Below are positions 7,937 through 10,372 of a DNA stretch of 10,372 nucleotides, in pieces. Made by a program: the position numbers and the translations under genes. This DNA comes from an uncultured Actinomycetes bacterium (GTDB taxonomy: Bacteria > Actinomycetota > Actinomycetes > Nanopelagicales > Nanopelagicaceae): contig CALMJB010000114.1 of NCBI GenBank assembly GCA_937864205.1, positions 1 through 10,372 of the forward strand. The letters are read 5' to 3'. Below the pieces are notes generated by a model. The model saw nothing but the letters and a program-made list of their open reading frames with translations, was not told the DNA's origin and did no database searches. Numbering within the stretch: the first letter of the stretch is position 1; each line of letters opens with the position of its first letter.

Positions 7937-7949
7937 CTTTTTTGTTGCG
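7932..7949. repeat. Inverted repeat CGCAAC-T6-GTTGCG upstream of the iron permease gene
   Basis: Perfect 6-bp arms, CGCAAC (7932-7937) and GTTGCG (7944-7949), flank a run of six T. It begins 5 bp after the rnd stop codon (7955, minus strand) and covers the putative -35 of the permease gene. Two readings are possible: a transcript hairpin after rnd, or an 18-bp operator-like palindrome. No T-tract follows the hairpin on the minus strand (it continues AAATTCC), so it is not a standard intrinsic terminator. Confidence 0.45.
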
Positions 7950-7954
7950 TAATT

Positions 7955-9226
7955 CTAATCACCCTCATTAGGTTCATTAACTGGCGCAGGTGGCGGGGTT
8001 GCCGGTGGCTCGGTCTGAGTCAATGCAAAACAGATTTCGCCTTCGCACAATTTCAACTGCCAATCCCGCACTTTATGGCGCTGCGCTAACTCTTTTACAT
8101 ATGCAGGTAATTCGGCGGTCTGAATTGGTGGCTTTGCCCAACAAATTTGTTTTAGAGCTTCGGGCGGAAATAGATTTTCAATCGGAATCTTTTGCGCCAT
8201 TGAAATTTCTAGCAACTTTGATCGAGCATGCATTAATCGGGCATAACCAGGTGCATTTTTTTGGCGCCAGACTTTGGTTGGCGGAATCGAAGTCGATGCT
8301 ATTCGAAGTGCCGGCCAATTTGATTCCGGCGCCGATAATGAATCCTTTAAAGCCTGCAGCCACTTTTGAAACGGTGGTGATTCTAAGCGAGTCCTTCGAC
8401 CAATTATCTTGGCCAGTTCTTCACTGGTTTTTGGGCGATTTATCGCAATATCGACCATTGCTTCATCTTGCAAAACCCGGTGTGGCGCCAGATCTAATTG
8501 CCGTGCGATTTCGTCGCGCACCTGCCATAAATTGGAAATTATAAACATGGTCAATCGATCTCTTACTTTGTGCATACCAGAAGTTCGCCGCCACGGATCT
8601 TTACGAGCTGGTTTAGAGGTTTGGAAATCTTTTAATACTTGAGCAAATTCAGCCTCGGCTAGTTTTAACTTACCCTGGTTTTCCAACTCTTCAGCGATTT
8701 TGTTACGTAAATCAACCAGCAGATCTACATCGAGCGCTGCGTAAGTCAGCCACTCTGGTTTTAGCGGCCGGGTGGACCAATCGACCGCCGAATGCTCTTT
8801 AGCAAGTTCGAATTCCAGCATAGTTTCAACTAAGGAACCCAAAGCCACTTTAGGGAAGCCACATAATCTTGCACCTAGTTCGGTATCAAATAATTTTTTT
8901 GGAAACAAACCTAATTCTTTTAGGCACGGTAAATCTTGGCTGCTGGCATGAATTATCCATTCGGTTTCAATAAAAGTTTCGTTAAATCTTTCCCAAAGTT
9001 TTAAATCATCTATTCCAATTGGATCAATTAAATAGATACTTTTTTGATCCCGAGTTACTTGAAGTAGGTATGCCCTAGGTGAGTACTTATAACCAGAAGC
9101 CCGTTCGGCATCAATGGCAATAGCACCTTGCCCATCAGTTAAATCTGCGATGCAATTTTTCAGCATCTGATTGGTAGTGACTAAATCGGCACAGGTTTTT
9201 CGAGGTACTAAAAGTGGAACACTCAA
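7955..9226 (-). CDS. rnd: Ribonuclease D (DEDDy 3'-5' exonuclease with HRDC domain)
   Basis: 3'-5' exoribonuclease of the RNase D family, which in characterised bacteria trims tRNA and other small RNA 3' ends; cytoplasmic. The 423 aa carry a full DEDDy set: Asp39 and Glu41 in AIDAERASGY, Asp98 in HASSQDLPCL, and Tyr162 with Asp166 in TYAALDVDLL. An HRDC domain follows at about 220-300 (VRDEIARQLDLAPHR, 236-250), then a second helical HRDC-like region (325-400) and a Pro/Glu-rich tail (406-423) that looks disordered. This long form with the SGYKYSPRAYLLQV signature is the actinobacterial layout. The start is TTG at 9226: an in-frame TAA lies only three codons upstream, the next ATG (residue 21) would cut into the conserved N-terminus, and a TAAGAT box sits 6 bp upstream. 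It follows the DUF3000 gene by 24 bp on the same strand. Confidence 0.95.
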   Translation of the reverse strand: MSVPLLVPRKTCADLVTTNQMLKNCIADLTDGQGAIAIDAERASGYKYSPRAYLLQVTRDQKSIYLIDPIGIDDLKLWERFNETFIETEWIIHASSQDLPCLKELGLFPKKLFDTELGARLCGFPKVALGSLVETMLEFELAKEHSAVDWSTRPLKPEWLTYAALDVDLLVDLRNKIAEELENQGKLKLAEAEFAQVLKDFQTSKPARKDPWRRTSGMHKVRDRLTMFIISNLWQVRDEIARQLDLAPHRVLQDEAMVDIAINRPKTSEELAKIIGRRTRLESPPFQKWLQALKDSLSAPESNWPALRIASTSIPPTKVWRQKNAPGYARLMHARSKLLEISMAQKIPIENLFPPEALKQICWAKPPIQTAELPAYVKELAQRHKVRDWQLKLCEGEICFALTQTEPPATPPPAPVNEPNEGD

Positions 9227-9232
9227 ATTTTT

Positions 9233-9238
9233 ATCTTA
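9233..9238 (-). promoter_or_regulatory. Possible -10 box of rnd (leaderless spacing)
   Basis: On the minus strand TAAGAT ends 6 bp before the TTG start at 9226, within the 24-bp gap after the DUF3000 gene. No Shine-Dalgarno site is present. I found no good -35 at 16-18 bp. If used, it supports TTG as the true start codon and allows rnd to be expressed apart from DUF3000. Confidence 0.4.
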
Positions 9239-9250
9239 GAACTCTTGGTA

Positions 9251-9811
9251 TTAGGAACGTTTAATCGCGGTTGCACCATTTTGCATATTATCAATTGGTG
9301 ATAAACCGGCACAGATTGCCAGTAAATCTAACCAAGCCTGCAGATGCGAAAGTAGGTTTTTCTCTGAAGTTGGAGTCCATGACGCACGAATTTCTAACTC
9401 GGATTGAGAATCTCTATCGGAAAGCGATCCAAAAGATTCACTGGCAACTCGCGTGACCGTTCCACTTGGTGCATTGAAATCACAACCGTATTTGGCAAGT
9501 GATTCCTTTAACCAAGTCCAGGCAATGTTTCCAAGTAATGGATCTTTTGCCATATCAAGTTCAATATCGGCTCTGGCAAAAGTAACCGCGCGGAATTTTC
9601 CAGCCCAACCCTCTTGGCCAGCTGGATCATGTAACAACACAAAGCGACCAGTTGCTAAATCATCTAAAACATCTGCACTCAGGGCTAATGCAAACGGAGC
9701 AAGTTTTTGCGGAGCCGGAACAGTCTCAAGAATAATTTCGGGGCGAGTTTTTAATGAAGTCAATGGTGCAATCAACTCATTAAAAGTTTGAGTACTTATG
9801 TCATTAGCCAC
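9251..9811 (-). CDS. DUF3000-family protein of unknown function
   Basis: A 186-aa protein that I recognise as DUF3000, a family found essentially in Actinobacteria and often located beside ribonuclease D. No function is established, and none is assigned here. Family hallmarks by position: RPEI and ETVPAPQKLAPFALALSADV (23-48), the highly conserved LATGRFVLLHDPAGQEGW (52-69), FRAVTFARADIE (73-84), DPLLGNIAWTWL (90-101), GTVTRVASESFG (117-128) and EIRASWTP (140-147). It has no membrane helix or signal peptide and is predicted soluble and cytoplasmic. The start is GTG at 9811; it gives a natural N-terminus and has TAAAAT 6 bp upstream. It is likely the first gene of a minus-strand run with rnd (24-bp gap) and faces the EamA transporter gene divergently across 61 bp. 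Confidence 0.9.
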   Translation of the reverse strand: MANDISTQTFNELIAPLTSLKTRPEIILETVPAPQKLAPFALALSADVLDDLATGRFVLLHDPAGQEGWAGKFRAVTFARADIELDMAKDPLLGNIAWTWLKESLAKYGCDFNAPSGTVTRVASESFGSLSDRDSQSELEIRASWTPTSEKNLLSHLQAWLDLLAICAGLSPIDNMQNGATAIKRS

Positions 9812-9817
9812 TAGGAA

Positions 9818-9823
9818 ATTTTA
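9818..9823 (-). promoter_or_regulatory. Putative leaderless -10 box of the DUF3000 gene
   Basis: On the minus strand TAAAAT (a 5-of-6 match to TATAAT) ends 6 bp before the GTG at 9811. No Shine-Dalgarno site precedes the GTG. At 17-bp spacing the -35 zone (9841-9846) reads CAAATA, a poor match, and physically overlaps the expected -35 zone of the divergent transporter gene. Confidence 0.45.
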
Positions 9824-9860
9824 GAATCTTAATAGTGAATTATTTGGTTGCCACGACCGA

Positions 9861-9866
9861 TATGCT
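9861..9866 (+). promoter_or_regulatory. Putative leaderless -10 box of the EamA transporter gene
   Basis: TATGCT ends 6 bp before the ATG at 9873, and the gap (GACCAG) holds no Shine-Dalgarno site. The -35 zone at 17 bp (9838-9843, AATTAT) is weak. The ATG inside this box (9862) is in another frame and is not the start of the transporter. Confidence 0.4.
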
Positions 9867-9872
9867 GACCAG

Positions 9873-10372
9873 ATGGCCGCCTTTCTCGCACTTTTTTCTA
9901 GTTTCCTTTGGGGTGGTGCAGATTTCTTTGGTGGTTTACTTGCAAAACGTTATAAATCGATAGCGGTCACCGCCACTTCACAATTTTTTGGTTTAGTACT
10001 TGGCACAATTTTGGTGGTAATAACTGGAACTTTTATCGCTCCTAATTTTTCTTGGAACAATTATTTAATTCCCGGAATGCTGGCTGGAACTTTTGGATTA
10101 ATTGGATTAGTTGCCTTTTACGCCGGTTTAGCTACTGGCAAGATGGGCGTGGTCTCACCGATTAGTTCGCTGAGCGCCTTAATTCCCATCAGTGTCGCAT
10201 TCATTAATGGTGAAAAACCAAACAATCAACAACTAATTGGGATGGCAATCGCACTGATGGGTGCATTCTTTGCCAGCGGTCCAGAATTAAAAGGACGAAT
10301 CACTTTGCAACCAATTTTATTTGCGTTGGTTGCCTTAGTTGGATTTGGCACGGCATTGACCTTCCTAACTCA
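9873..10372 (+). CDS. EamA/DMT-superfamily transporter (3'-truncated by window edge)
   Basis: Membrane transporter of the drug/metabolite transporter superfamily; the substrate cannot be told from sequence. The frame from ATG 9873 stays open to the window end, giving 166 residues of an expected 280-300, that is, the first EamA repeat and the start of the second. Helix 1 holds the typical SSFLWGGADFFGG (residues 9-21). Further hydrophobic segments are near 33-55, 65-85 (MLAGTFGLIGLVAFYAGLA), 90-110 (VVSPISSLSALIPISVAF) and 121-136, ending in the characteristic repeat end SGPELKG; a new helix starts near 147. The motif FYAGLATGKMGVVSPISSLSALIP (82-105) is the family's most recognisable stretch. 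The start is chosen because helix 1 begins immediately and a -10-like TATGCT lies 6 bp upstream. It is transcribed divergently from the DUF3000 gene. Confidence 0.9.
   Translation, partial: MAAFLALFSSFLWGGADFFGGLLAKRYKSIAVTATSQFFGLVLGTILVVITGTFIAPNFSWNNYLIPGMLAGTFGLIGLVAFYAGLATGKMGVVSPISSLSALIPISVAFINGEKPNNQQLIGMAIALMGAFFASGPELKGRITLQPILFALVALVGFGTALTFLT

Noticed and set aside
7932..7949. Classic rho-independent terminator behind rnd
   Set aside because: The T-run is inside the loop on the plus strand, and on the minus strand (the sense of rnd) no T-tract follows the stem. It is kept only as an inverted repeat of unknown role.
7990..8544. 184-codon open frame on the plus strand opposite rnd
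   Set aside because: Antisense to the HRDC and C-terminal part of a convincing RNase D; it has no family resemblance, and no TANNNT box at the 6-7 bp offset was noted.
9862..9864. ATG at 9862 as the start of the EamA transporter
   Set aside because: It is in a different frame from the transporter (MLTRWPP...). The ATG at 9873 leads directly into the first membrane helix.
1..10372. CRISPR array, tRNA/rRNA genes, insertion sequence, prophage or defence genes
   Set aside because: I found no spaced direct repeats, tRNA-like cloverleaf, transposase motifs or phage/defence proteins. Core metabolic and housekeeping genes account for nearly every base.

Overview
The window reads as a compact piece of chromosome from a low-to-mid-GC actinobacterium. 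Three things point there: a DUF3000-family gene, a family I know essentially only from Actinobacteria; a ribonuclease D with the actinobacterial layout beside it; and the order acn, dxs, fad alpha subunit, thiolase, rnd, DUF3000, which from memory recalls other actinomycetes. The AT-rich codon use (by eye a GC content in the 40s), the near absence of intergenic DNA and the lack of Shine-Dalgarno sites would suit a streamlined freshwater lineage such as the acI/Nanopelagicales group. That taxon is inference, not a measurement.

Layout. Bases 1-1737 (+) hold the C-terminal two thirds of aconitase (acnA), whose start lies outside the window. Bases 1774-3723 (+) hold dxs, the first enzyme of the MEP isoprenoid pathway. 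Facing it on the minus strand is a beta-oxidation pair read leftward: a thiolase (7012 to 5786) followed after 9 bp by a complete enoyl-CoA hydratase/3-hydroxyacyl-CoA dehydrogenase alpha subunit (5776 to 3662), whose 3' end overlaps the 3' end of dxs by 62 bp. Upstream on the minus strand come an FTR1/EfeU iron permease (7901 to 7065), ribonuclease D with HRDC (9226 to 7955) and a DUF3000 protein (9811 to 9251). At the right edge an EamA/DMT transporter starts at 9873 (+) and runs off the window.

How the genes work together. The thiolase and alpha subunit supply hydration, dehydrogenation and thiolysis of beta-oxidation, giving acetyl-CoA, which aconitase and the rest of the TCA cycle can use. 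dxs feeds isoprenoids. EfeU brings in iron, which the aconitase [4Fe-4S] cluster needs, but no link beyond proximity is visible. rnd and DUF3000 form a conserved-looking neighbour pair of RNA processing and unknown function.

The most striking non-coding pattern is that all seven start codons inside the window (three ATG on the minus strand, two ATG on the plus strand, one TTG, one GTG) have a TANNNT -10-like hexamer ending exactly 6 bp (7 bp for the thiolase) before the start codon, and none has a well-placed Shine-Dalgarno site. This is the signature of leaderless transcription. I see no CRISPR array, mobile element, tRNA, rRNA, phage gene or defence system, and no gene-free stretch longer than 61 bp. 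The content is otherwise ordinary core metabolism; I did not find a new multi-gene system.
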